Source: Actinomycetota bacterium (lineage in GTDB: Bacteria > Actinomycetota > Acidimicrobiia > Acidimicrobiales > Ilumatobacteraceae). Taken from it: 57,756 bases of DNA. Shown piece by piece: positions 43,160 through 51,365 of the stretch. The notes under the pieces were generated by a model. That model saw nothing but the letters and a program-made list of their open reading frames with translations, was not told where the DNA came from and searched no databases. Positions within the stretch are counted from its first letter, which is position 1; every line of letters begins with the position of its first letter. Made by a program: the position numbers and the translations under genes. The stretch is taken from assembly GCA_016870775.1 (NCBI GenBank), contig VGAK01000011.1:1-57756 (forward strand). Direction: 5' to 3'.

Positions 43160-44689
43160 TCAGTTGACCTGACGGTTGCGACCCTCCCAATAGGGGGCGC
43201 GCAGCTTGAACTTCTGCAGTTTTCCGGTGGAGGTGCGCGCGAGTTCGTCGCGGAACTCGACCCGCTTCGGACACTTGTAGCCCGCGAGTTTGGTCTTGGC
43301 GTGCGCGATGACATCATCCTCGGAGAGGGTCGACCCGGGCGTGGTGACCACGAGCGCCAGCACCAGCTCGCCCCACTTTTCATCGGGAATTCCGATCACC
43401 GCGACCTCGGCCACCTCGGGATGGGAGAAGACCGCATCCTCGACCTCGATCGACGAGACATTCTCCCCGCCCGAGACGATCACGTCCTTCTTGCGATCCG
43501 AGATGGTCACGTGGTGGTGCTCCCCCATCGACCCACCGTCGCCGGTGCGGAACCAGCCATCCACCATGGCCCTGGCGGTCTCCTCGGGCTGGTTCCAGTA
43601 CCCCTCCATGATCACCGAACCGCGGGCCAGAACCTCGCCCTCGGTGTCGATGCGCATCTCGACACCGAGCGAGGGGGCACCGGCGGCACCGAGGCGCTGG
43701 GCGCGCTCGGCCGGGCTGAGGGAATCCCATTCACTGCGACCACGGTTCATGGTGAGGAGTGGTGCTGTCTCTGTGAGCCCGTAGATCTGCACGAACTCCC
43801 ATCCCAGGTCGGTCTCGATGCGCTCGATGGTCTTGGTCGGGGGCGGTGCGCCCGCCACCACCATCCGCACCCGGTCGCGGCTGGTCGGCAACCCGGTCGC
43901 GGCAGCATCCAGGATCATGTTCGCGACCGCTGGTGCCCCGCACAGGAGGGACACACCGTGGGCGTCGATGCGTCGGAGAATCTCGGCCCCGTCGACCTTG
44001 CGGAGCACGATGTGCGTGCCGCCCATCGCGGTGACCGCAAAGACCATGCCCCATCCGTTGGCGTGGAACTGCGGCAGGGTGTGCAGGTAGACGTCACGGT
44101 CGTTCACGCCCAGCTGCCACCCGAACACCGCCGCGTTCACCCAAAGGTTTCGATGGGTCAACTGCACACCCTTCGGCCGCGCCGTGGTGCCGCTCGTGTA
44201 GTTGATCGTCGCGGTCGCGTCCTCATCGGGGACCCATGGTCGTGGCTCGGCACCGAACCTGTAGAGGACCTCGTCGGACTCGGCCCCGATCACGAAACGG
44301 TGCCGCGCGGTCACCGCGGCAAGTGGCTCGTCGAGTTCCGGATCCACCATCAGCACCTCGGCGCCGCTGTGCTCCACGATGTAGGCGACCTCTTCGGCCA
44401 CGAGGCGGAAGTTGATCGGCACGAGCACACGCCCCGAGGCACTGACTCCGTAGAACGAGGTGAGAAGACGCGCCGAGTTCTGGCTCACGACCGCCACCCG
44501 AGCCCCCTGGGGGATGCCCAGAGAATCGAGCCCGGCAGCCTGGGCGTGTGCCCGATCGGCCATGTCGGCATACGTGATCGAACCCCACGACGGTGCCGGC
44601 TGGTCTGGCTCGTCGACGATGGCGATGCGCTCGCCGTACACCTGCGCGGCGCGGCGGAGATGGTCGACGACTGTGAGGGCGACTTTCAT
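43160..44689 (-). CDS. Acyl-CoA synthetase (AMP-dependent, third copy)
   Basis: A 509-aa ANL ligase. P-loop INYTSGTTARPKGV, A5 IYGLTETAP, TGDGG in the A7 region, and ISDRKKDVIVSGGENVSSIEVE hinge, with the A10 lysine in TSTGKLQKFKLR. The layout matches medium/long-chain FadD-like proteins. The ATG at 44689 is chosen because TACGGT (44702-44697) lies 7 bases upstream; an ATG three codons earlier is possible. It lies 78 bases from the end of the nitronate monooxygenase-like gene on the same strand. Confidence 0.9.
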   Translation of the reverse strand: MKVALTVVDHLRRAAQVYGERIAIVDEPDQPAPSWGSITYADMADRAHAQAAGLDSLGIPQGARVAVVSQNSARLLTSFYGVSASGRVLVPINFRLVAEEVAYIVEHSGAEVLMVDPELDEPLAAVTARHRFVIGAESDEVLYRFGAEPRPWVPDEDATATINYTSGTTARPKGVQLTHRNLWVNAAVFGWQLGVNDRDVYLHTLPQFHANGWGMVFAVTAMGGTHIVLRKVDGAEILRRIDAHGVSLLCGAPAVANMILDAAATGLPTSRDRVRMVVAGAPPPTKTIERIETDLGWEFVQIYGLTETAPLLTMNRGRSEWDSLSPAERAQRLGAAGAPSLGVEMRIDTEGEVLARGSVIMEGYWNQPEETARAMVDGWFRTGDGGSMGEHHHVTISDRKKDVIVSGGENVSSIEVEDAVFSHPEVAEVAVIGIPDEKWGELVLALVVTTPGSTLSEDDVIAHAKTKLAGYKCPKRVEFRDELARTSTGKLQKFKLRAPYWEGRNRQVN

Positions 44690-44767
44690 GGCTCCCACCG
44701 TAGGCGACGGAGTCTGAGCCCGATCAACCCCGACGGGATGCGATCCGGGGCCGACGGCGGCACGCGG

Positions 44768-45715
44768 TCAGCGGATGCAGTGCACCAACTCGGCACGATC
44801 CCGGAACTCGCGCACGGTCTCCCAGATGATCTCGGACACCGGTTTGACGGAACGGATCCTGCCCGCCACTTGCCCGGTCAAGGCGATGCCGGCCTCGAGG
44901 TCTCCACCGAAGTACACCTCCTGCACGCGGCCGAATTGATCCATGCCCACCTGCTCCTCGCGCTCGAGACGGCTCGTGCGCTCGGTGCGCAGCGCCCGCA
45001 ATCCCGGCCGGCCGAACCGGTTGAGAAAGACCGTGTCGGTCTCTGCGGCATCCACGATCGCCTGTTTCCATTTCTCGTGCACGGGTGACTCGGCGGCTGA
45101 GACCATCCGCGTGCCCATCTGAACACCCTCGGCCCCGAGGGCGAAGGCCGCCGCCATGGTTCGACCGTCGGTGATACCGCCGGCTGCGATGATCGGCACG
45201 TCGACGCTCTCGGCGACGAGTGGCAGCAGCACCATCGTGGACACATCACGGGGATTCTTGAACCCGCCGCCCTCGCCACCCTCCACCACGAGACCGTCCA
45301 CGCCCGCATCCACGGCCTTCAGAGCCGCCGCCAGAGTCGGCACCACGTGGAAGACGGTGAGTCCCGCGGCCTTCAGCGTGGCCGTGTACTTGGTCGGATC
45401 CCCGGCCGAGGTCGTCACGAACCCAACGCCCTGCTCGACGACGAAATCTGCGATGTGCGGGTCGCGCACGAAAGCCTGGGCGATGTTGACACCAAAGGGC
45501 TTCTCGGTCAACTCGCGCATGCGCGCGATCTCTGTCTTGATCGCATCGAGCTCGCCCGACGAGGTCTCGATGATCCCCATGCCTCCGGCGTTCGAGACCG
45601 CCGAGGCCAGTGCCGATCTGGCGATCCAACCCATGGGTGCCTGGACAATGGGGTAGTCGACGCCGAGCATCTCGGCGATGCGCGACTTGACGGGAGCGGG
45701 TGCTGTGTGGGCCAT
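44768..45715 (-). CDS. Nitronate monooxygenase-like flavoprotein
   Basis: A 315-aa TIM barrel of the NMO / 2-nitropropane dioxygenase family. FMN-binding blocks are APMGWIA (residues 26-32), VEGGEGGG and AAGGITDGRTMAAAFALGA with VQMGTRM. Where known nitronate monooxygenases have the catalytic histidine (GGH), this protein has GGF, so nitronate oxidation is doubtful and a reductase or other flavin role is more likely. TAGGGT (45727-45722) precedes the ATG by 6 bases. It shares its promoter region with the divergent acyl-CoA synthetase; the -10 elements are 30 bases apart. Confidence 0.85.
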   Translation of the reverse strand: MAHTAPAPVKSRIAEMLGVDYPIVQAPMGWIARSALASAVSNAGGMGIIETSSGELDAIKTEIARMRELTEKPFGVNIAQAFVRDPHIADFVVEQGVGFVTTSAGDPTKYTATLKAAGLTVFHVVPTLAAALKAVDAGVDGLVVEGGEGGGFKNPRDVSTMVLLPLVAESVDVPIIAAGGITDGRTMAAAFALGAEGVQMGTRMVSAAESPVHEKWKQAIVDAAETDTVFLNRFGRPGLRALRTERTSRLEREEQVGMDQFGRVQEVYFGGDLEAGIALTGQVAGRIRSVKPVSEIIWETVREFRDRAELVHCIR

Positions 45716-45757
45716 GTCGGCACCCTAGGACATCCGAACCCGCACCACGGCGTGCTC

Positions 45758-45763
45758 TAGCGT
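45758..45763 (+). promoter_or_regulatory. -10 element TAGCGT of acyl-CoA synthetase 4
   Basis: TAGCGT ends 6 bases before the GTG at 45770. The opposite strand has TAGGGT at 45727-45722, 6 bases before the ATG of the divergent gene. With only 54 bases between the two start codons, this is a compact back-to-back pair of leaderless promoters. Confidence 0.5.
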
Positions 45764-45769
45764 CTGGGT

Positions 45770-47275
45770 GTGGACGCACTCCTTCCATCCACCGCGGAAA
45801 CACCCGACGCTCCAGCCGTCGTCGTCGGGGAGCGGGTCCTCACATGGCGTGACCTCGAGGTACGCGCGTGTCGCGTCGCGAACGGTCTCCGGGCAGCCGG
45901 GCTCACGCCCGGGGATCGTTGGGCGATTCTTGCCCGAAACTGCCTGGAATGGCCCGAACTGGTCCTGGGGAATCTCCTCGCGGGGACCCGGTACGTCCCG
46001 CTGAATTGGCATCTCACGGTCGGGGAACTCGAGTATCTGCTCGTCAACAGTGGGGCCACGCTGTTGATCGTCGACCGGACGCACGAGGCCACGGGACGCG
46101 AAGCCGCCGCCCGCGCCGGGATCGACCCGGCACGCGTCGTCGTGATCGGGTCTGATTTTGGTCCGTGGCGCGACTCCCACACCGACACGCGACCATCGAA
46201 CGATGTGGCGGGTGGACCTCTCCTGTACACGGGTGGCACGACGGGGCCGTCCAAGGGCGTCGTGCGTGCCGATTCCGGCCAGACGATCCAGCGTTGGATG
46301 CGGGGGCAGTCCACGTGGGGTGGTTTTCTCCAGATGCCAGAGCGCGGCCGGGTCCTCATCACCACGCCCTTGTACCACGGCTTCGGGACTGGAATCCTCG
46401 GGGCCTCACTCGTGCGTCAACACTCCGTGTTCATCCATGAGCGCTTCGAGGTCGACGTGTTCCTCGCCACGGTGGAACGCCATCGGATCACGAGCATTCC
46501 CCTTGTGCCGACCTTGATGGTGCGTCTCGCAAAGCTCGATGATGCAACCTTCCGCCGCCATGATCTTTCGAGCGTCGCCTGGATCACGCACACGGCCGCT
46601 CCGTGCCCCCCGTGGGCAAAGAGCCGGCTCATCGACATTTTCGGGCCGGTCGTCGTCGAGTTCTACGGCTCGAGCGAGGGAACCGGACCGGTGGTCTGCA
46701 CGAGCCGAGAGTGGCTCGAGCGTCCGGGCACAGTCGGGCGCCCCGCCCCGATTCTCCGGGTTTCTGTCGTCGATGACGAGGGCCGAGATCTCGCACCGGG
46801 AGAGATCGGCACGCTGTACTTCGCAAGGGCCGAGGGACCTCCGGCCTACCACGGCGACGATGAGAAGACCCGCGCGAGTCGGTTGCCCGACGGTCGATTC
46901 ACGGTCGGTGACCTGGGATACACCGACGTTGACGGATTCGTCTACCTCGTCGACCGACGGGTCGACCTGATCCTCTCCGGGGGTGTCAACATCTACCCTG
47001 CCGAGATCGAAGGGGTCATCAGCCAGCATCCGTCGGTGCGCGACGTGGCCGTCTTCGGAGTCCCCGATCCCGAGTTCGGCCAGCAAGTGAAGGCCGCAGT
47101 CGAGCTCGAGGCGGGTGCTTCGCTCGACATCGACGCGCTGCGGGCATGGTGCGGGGGGCGTCTTGCCCCCTTCAAGATTCCTCGCACCCTGGATGTGCAT
47201 GGAGCCCTGCCACGCGAAGCACACGGAAAGCTGAAGAAGCGTCTGTTGCGCGACGAATACTGGCCGAATCCCTGA
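45770..47275 (+). CDS. Acyl-CoA synthetase (AMP-dependent, fourth copy)
   Basis: A 501-aa ANL ligase. The P-loop is LLYTGGTTGPSKGVV, with GG as in the second copy; A5 FYGSSEGTGP, TVGDLGY, and VDLILSGGVNIYPAEIE hinge; the A10 lysine is in REAHGKLKKRLLRDEYW. Start GTG with TAGCGT 6 bases upstream. The neighbour across the promoter is the nitronate monooxygenase-like gene, and a long hairpin terminator follows. Substrate unknown; alicyclic or aromatic acids are possible. Confidence 0.9.
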   Translation: MDALLPSTAETPDAPAVVVGERVLTWRDLEVRACRVANGLRAAGLTPGDRWAILARNCLEWPELVLGNLLAGTRYVPLNWHLTVGELEYLLVNSGATLLIVDRTHEATGREAAARAGIDPARVVVIGSDFGPWRDSHTDTRPSNDVAGGPLLYTGGTTGPSKGVVRADSGQTIQRWMRGQSTWGGFLQMPERGRVLITTPLYHGFGTGILGASLVRQHSVFIHERFEVDVFLATVERHRITSIPLVPTLMVRLAKLDDATFRRHDLSSVAWITHTAAPCPPWAKSRLIDIFGPVVVEFYGSSEGTGPVVCTSREWLERPGTVGRPAPILRVSVVDDEGRDLAPGEIGTLYFARAEGPPAYHGDDEKTRASRLPDGRFTVGDLGYTDVDGFVYLVDRRVDLILSGGVNIYPAEIEGVISQHPSVRDVAVFGVPDPEFGQQVKAAVELEAGASLDIDALRAWCGGRLAPFKIPRTLDVHGALPREAHGKLKKRLLRDEYWPNP

Positions 47276-47336
47276 ACCTCACCGAGATCGCAGCACGGCC
47301 TCGACGATGGTGCGAGGGTGCACCCGGACCGAACGC

Positions 47337-47376
47337 CGAAGGGGGGCGGCGGGCCTTCGCCCACCGCCCCCCTTCG
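47337..47376. terminator. Long hairpin terminator between convergent genes
   Basis: An 18-base arm (47337-47354) pairs with 47359-47376 around the 4-base loop CTTC with one mismatch. The very GC-rich stem lies 61 bases after one stop and 17 bases after the other in the 118-base gap, so it can serve both strands. No T-run follows on either side, so it may act with Rho or as a plain block. Confidence 0.7.
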
Positions 47377-47393
47377 TGAGACGTCGGAGAGGA

Positions 47394-49142
47394 TCAGCCC
47401 TTCCAGATCTGTACGAAGTCCTGTCCCCGAATCTCGACAACCGAGACACGCGTGCCATCAGGATTGTTGTACTTGCCCCAACCGTTCAACTTCGAGGCGC
47501 GGTTCACGAAGGTGAAGGTGTAGCCATGAATTGCCGGAATTGCGATGGCATTCTCCTGCAGGTACTTGGTGCCCGCAGCCCACAGCGGCTTCGCCTTCTT
47601 GGGGTCTGGCTCCCCCATGGCTGCATAGAGCAACTTCCCCACTTGCGCATCGGTGTGGTTACCGATTGCAATCACCTTCTGGTAGGCCTGAGCCAGTGCC
47701 GAGGTGCGCAGTGGGTTCGTGGAGTCGTCAGGGAATGCCTTGTCAATGAAGAAGGGCATCACATAGCCAGCACCGGGGCCTTCCGCGGGCGTTCCCTGCG
47801 CGAAGTCCAACGAGTTGCCCGCAGGCCGATAGATGTTGGTGATCAAAATATTGGCTTCCGCCTGGTAGGTCGGATTCACCGTGATCCCAACGGCTTTGAG
47901 CATGTTTTCGATGGCCTTGGTGTTGTTCAGTGACTGCGTGCTGGTGTCGGCGTACAAAGTGACCTTGAACGGTCCGGCAGCGCCCAGATCAGTGTTGCAA
48001 CGACCGACGAAATCCTGCGCCAGGGTCTTGTTGAACGGCAGCGAGCCCTCCAGCGAGTACATGATGTGGTCCTTGCCAACGATTGAGCCGTTGTAGGAGC
48101 CGAGCCCCTTCAGACGCACAGTGTTGTAGGTCTTCCAGTCGATCGCGTGCGCAATCGCCTTGCGACAGTTGAGGTACTTGAAGGGTGAACCAGCCTTGGA
48201 CTGATTCGGCATCCACTGACCCCACAGGTTGGTCTTGCCTTTCAGTTCCGTCAGGACACTCTTGCGCTTCTGCATGTCCTTGATGAACGTGGCGTCACCC
48301 AAACCGAAGAAACCAACGTCGATGGTTCCCCTGCGGACCGCGGCCGCCCGTTGCGAGGCTTCCTTGATGACAACGACCGTCACCTTGTCCAGGTACGGCA
48401 ACTGAACACCATTCGCGTCCTTCTGCCAATAGAGATCGTTGCGCACGGTCACCAATTCGTCGGGTCGGTAGGACTGGATCTTGAACGGTCCGGTACCGAT
48501 TCCGTTGGTCGAACAGGTTGCCGCGTTCTTGGCCTGTTCGGGGGCACGCATGACGTAGCGACCCGCACGGTACATGAGCCCGAGGAAGTCGTTGTCGGCC
48601 CGGTCGAGCGTGATCTTCACTGTCAGGTTGTCGACGACGTCGACGGAGTTGATGTTGGAATTCACACCGATTCCGGTTGAACCGTAGGACGGGGTGCTCG
48701 ACCAGTACTTCGCGGTGGTGAGACCACGACCGATGTCCATATTGAACTTCACGACATCAGCGTTGAACTCCTCACCATTGGAGAACTTGATGTTCGGGCG
48801 GAGCTTGAAGATCCACTCCTTGCCGTTTGCATTGTTCTGCCAACTTTCAGCAAGGTAGGGGACGAACTCACCTTTCGCATTGCGCTCCACCAACTGTTCG
48901 TAGACGAGCCTTGTCGCGCCGAGCGGTCCCGCCGAGAGCGCCTGCGGGAAGCACCACCCACCGATGTTCGCATCGATGCCGTAGGTGATCGCGCCGCCTC
49001 TCTTCGGCTTCTTCGCGGACGACGGGTTGCCACTCGCTTGGCTCGCTGTTGTCGCAACAACCGAGCTCGCGACGGCCGCGGCCACGACCGCAACCCATCT
49101 CTTCATGCGCCGCGAACGCGCGGACGTTTGGCTTTGCTTCAT
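47394..49142 (-). CDS. Orphan ABC substrate-binding protein, family 5
   Basis: A 582-aa secreted receptor, paralogue of the binding protein at 34635-36692 and of normal family length. The signal peptide is RRMKRWVAVVAAAVASSVVA and then TTASQASG, again without a lipobox cysteine. Family blocks: RLVYEQLV, IKFSNGEEFNADVVKFNMDI, TGPFKI, and a shared VIKEASQRAAAVR (near-identical to NIKESSQRAAAVR in the paralogue). GGGGAG lies 7-8 bases before the ATG at 49142; a TTGGCG and TAAGGT pair about 19 bases apart upstream may be its promoter. No permease or ATPase is adjacent, so it probably feeds another transporter, possibly the one 8 kb away. Codon use is that of a well-expressed gene. Confidence 0.9.
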   Translation of the reverse strand: MKQSQTSARSRRMKRWVAVVAAAVASSVVATTASQASGNPSSAKKPKRGGAITYGIDANIGGWCFPQALSAGPLGATRLVYEQLVERNAKGEFVPYLAESWQNNANGKEWIFKLRPNIKFSNGEEFNADVVKFNMDIGRGLTTAKYWSSTPSYGSTGIGVNSNINSVDVVDNLTVKITLDRADNDFLGLMYRAGRYVMRAPEQAKNAATCSTNGIGTGPFKIQSYRPDELVTVRNDLYWQKDANGVQLPYLDKVTVVVIKEASQRAAAVRRGTIDVGFFGLGDATFIKDMQKRKSVLTELKGKTNLWGQWMPNQSKAGSPFKYLNCRKAIAHAIDWKTYNTVRLKGLGSYNGSIVGKDHIMYSLEGSLPFNKTLAQDFVGRCNTDLGAAGPFKVTLYADTSTQSLNNTKAIENMLKAVGITVNPTYQAEANILITNIYRPAGNSLDFAQGTPAEGPGAGYVMPFFIDKAFPDDSTNPLRTSALAQAYQKVIAIGNHTDAQVGKLLYAAMGEPDPKKAKPLWAAGTKYLQENAIAIPAIHGYTFTFVNRASKLNGWGKYNNPDGTRVSVVEIRGQDFVQIWKG

Positions 49143-49513
49143 TCGGATTCTCCCCAACAAATGTGCATCACACCCCCGGTGCGAGCACCCAAACCTTAGA
49201 CTCTGTGCGACAGGGGACGCCAACTTCCCGCATCCATTCCTCTTGTCGGGTGCAACTTCTCGCTCGGTCTGGCGCGAGCCCCGGCTCACCTGCGCCGGCG
49301 GGCGTGGGGCAAGGGGGGCCGAACCTGCCCCGTCGGGAGCGGCACCGTGTCGTGGCCTCTCGCCCCGCGCGAGGGTGAGAATTGTCCACCAGGGTCGATG
49401 GCCGTTTCCCGGGCCGATCCGGGGCAAATCGTGGGCGCCTCCTCCCCAGATGCGTTCCGGTGCGTTGTTTGGTGCCGCCGCACCCGACGGTCCGACGGCC
49501 GAGCCGAGATCGG
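49143..49513. other. Non-coding gap between orphan binding protein and acyl-CoA synthetase
   Basis: A 371-base stretch without a gene I can support; the open frames in it are short and have no family similarity. Its right half lies downstream of the acyl-CoA synthetase, and the left part must hold the promoter of the orphan binding protein (candidate TAAGGT around 49195-49190 on the minus strand). I found no hairpin or RNA motif. Confidence 0.5.
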
Positions 49514-51217
49514 TCAGTTGCGGGGCGCGATCGCGTAGTGATCGCGCAGGTCGCGCTTCAGGACCTTGCCCGTCGCATTGCGAGGCAGGTCACCCTCGTG
49601 CCAAAAGATCGCTGACGGCACCTTGAAAGCAGCAAGGCGAGCACTGAGATGCTGTCGGATGTGGGCTGTCGAGGCGGGGCCGTACCCCGGCGCGGCGACC
49701 ACCACGGCGGCCACCTCCTCACCGAGCATGTCATGGGGTAGGCCCACCACGGCGCAGTCGAGCACCGCGGGATGCTCGAACAGGGCCGTTTCGACCTCGA
49801 CGCAATAGATGTTCTCCCCGCCGCGCAGGACCATGTCCTTGATGCGGTCGACAACGTAGATGTAGCCCTCGGCATCCATCCGGGCCGCATCGCCGGAGCG
49901 GAACCAACCGTCGACGAAGGACGCCGCGGTCGCATCGGGGTTGTTCCAATAGCCGCGCACATTGCTCGGGCCATAGAGCCACAACTCACCCGTCTCCCCC
50001 GGCGCCAGGTCGTTGCCCTCCCAGTCGACGATCCTCACCTCACAGCCCACCGCGGGCAGGCCGACCGAATCCTTCCTGGCGAAGTAGCCCGCCCCGGAGT
50101 GTGCGATCACGGCCGCGGTGGTCTCGGTGAGACCGTATCCGTTCGAGGGATTCACCTTCCCCGCGAACACTGTCTCGATGCGAGCAATGGAGTCGGGGGG
50201 CACGGGCGCCCCGCCCTGGCCGATCGAGGTGATCGAGGACAGATCGAACGAGTCGAAGTCGGGATGCTCGAGCAGGGTTCGGACCACCGTTGGGACCCCG
50301 CCCACCACGTTCACACGGTGGCGCTCGATCAGAGCGAGCGCCTCACCCGCGTCCCACTTGAACATGGTGTGGACACAGACACCGTTGTTCGTGTTGTTGA
50401 TCAAGCCGCAGAGACCCGCGATGTGGAAGAACGGAAAGGTCGCGAGGGCTCTCACCTGGGTCGTCGGCGTTGCTGCGACTGGTGCGGTCGACGCGGGTGC
50501 ACCGGTGATCTTGGCCGCGACGGCAGCCGCGAGGACCCCGTTGCCGACGTTTGTCATGTAGTTGCGATGCGACCCGACGGCACCCTTCGGGAATCCGGTG
50601 GTGCCCGAGGTGTAGAGGATCGTTGCGTCGTCCTCGGGCGCGATATCGACCGCGGGCAGAGTGGCCGAGCGATCTCCCGTCGCCTCATCCCAGCCGGTGG
50701 CATCGGACCGCGGCGCGCACCGGGTGGTCACCAAGTGTCGAAGTGGTGCGCGTGCGAGCATCGCGGCAGGCAGGCGCTCGGAGCGCTCACCATCGACGAG
50801 CGCGGCGAGCGCGCCCGAGTCGTTCAGGGCGAACTCGAGCTCCTCGGTGATCCACCAGGCGTTGAGGCTCACGACCACCGCGCCGATGCACTGGATCGCC
50901 CAGAAGGCGATCGCCCATTCGGGGTAGTTGCGCATCCCGATCGCGACCCGGTCACCCTTGCCGATCCCCCGCTCGGCCAGCCACGCCGCCAACGACACCA
51001 CCTGCCCGTGTGCCTCACCGTATGTGAGGGGCACGTCGTCATAGACGAAGTAGGTGGCGTCGGTGCGGGCCGACACTGAGGCCAGCCACAAGTCGCGCAA
51101 CGTCGGGGGCACCCTCGTGAACACTCTCAGCGGACGACCGTTCACCAGTTCGGTGCGCACCTCACACGGAGCCCCCGGGGCGGTCAATTCTGCGATGGCC
51201 TGCCCTCTGGTCAGCAC
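49514..51217 (-). CDS. Acyl-CoA synthetase (AMP-dependent, fifth copy)
   Basis: A 567-aa ANL ligase. P-loop ILYTSGTTGFPKGAV, A5 GYGLTETTA, SGDAARMD, and DRIKDMVLRGGENIYCVEVE hinge, with the A10 lysine in RNATGKVLKRDLR. A short Ala/Thr-rich insertion (about residues 275-300) sits after the P-loop domain. N-terminus is about 30 residues longer than in the other copies. The start is GTG 51217, where TACGGT (51230-51225) is 7 bases upstream; the frame is open 101 codons more, antisense to the secreted protein. Divergent from that gene with 148 bases between. Confidence 0.9.
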   Translation of the reverse strand: MLTRGQAIAELTAPGAPCEVRTELVNGRPLRVFTRVPPTLRDLWLASVSARTDATYFVYDDVPLTYGEAHGQVVSLAAWLAERGIGKGDRVAIGMRNYPEWAIAFWAIQCIGAVVVSLNAWWITEELEFALNDSGALAALVDGERSERLPAAMLARAPLRHLVTTRCAPRSDATGWDEATGDRSATLPAVDIAPEDDATILYTSGTTGFPKGAVGSHRNYMTNVGNGVLAAAVAAKITGAPASTAPVAATPTTQVRALATFPFFHIAGLCGLINNTNNGVCVHTMFKWDAGEALALIERHRVNVVGGVPTVVRTLLEHPDFDSFDLSSITSIGQGGAPVPPDSIARIETVFAGKVNPSNGYGLTETTAAVIAHSGAGYFARKDSVGLPAVGCEVRIVDWEGNDLAPGETGELWLYGPSNVRGYWNNPDATAASFVDGWFRSGDAARMDAEGYIYVVDRIKDMVLRGGENIYCVEVETALFEHPAVLDCAVVGLPHDMLGEEVAAVVVAAPGYGPASTAHIRQHLSARLAAFKVPSAIFWHEGDLPRNATGKVLKRDLRDHYAIAPRN

Positions 51218-51365
51218 GCGCGCGACCGTACCAGTCGCACGCAGTCCGCTGGAACCCCGGAGTGGAGATCGCCGGTCGACGCGACGTTGACAACGTCGGT
51301 CTGATCTATGGTGGCATGCATCGGGAGCCGCGGGGAGCCGCCGGCACGTGTGAGGGGTCGCGGAC

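Noticed and set aside
51287-51312. Good -35 (TTGACA) with TATGGT for the secreted Ig protein
   Set aside because: The spacer is only 14 bases, too short for a standard promoter, so I do not claim the pair; TATGGT alone may still serve.
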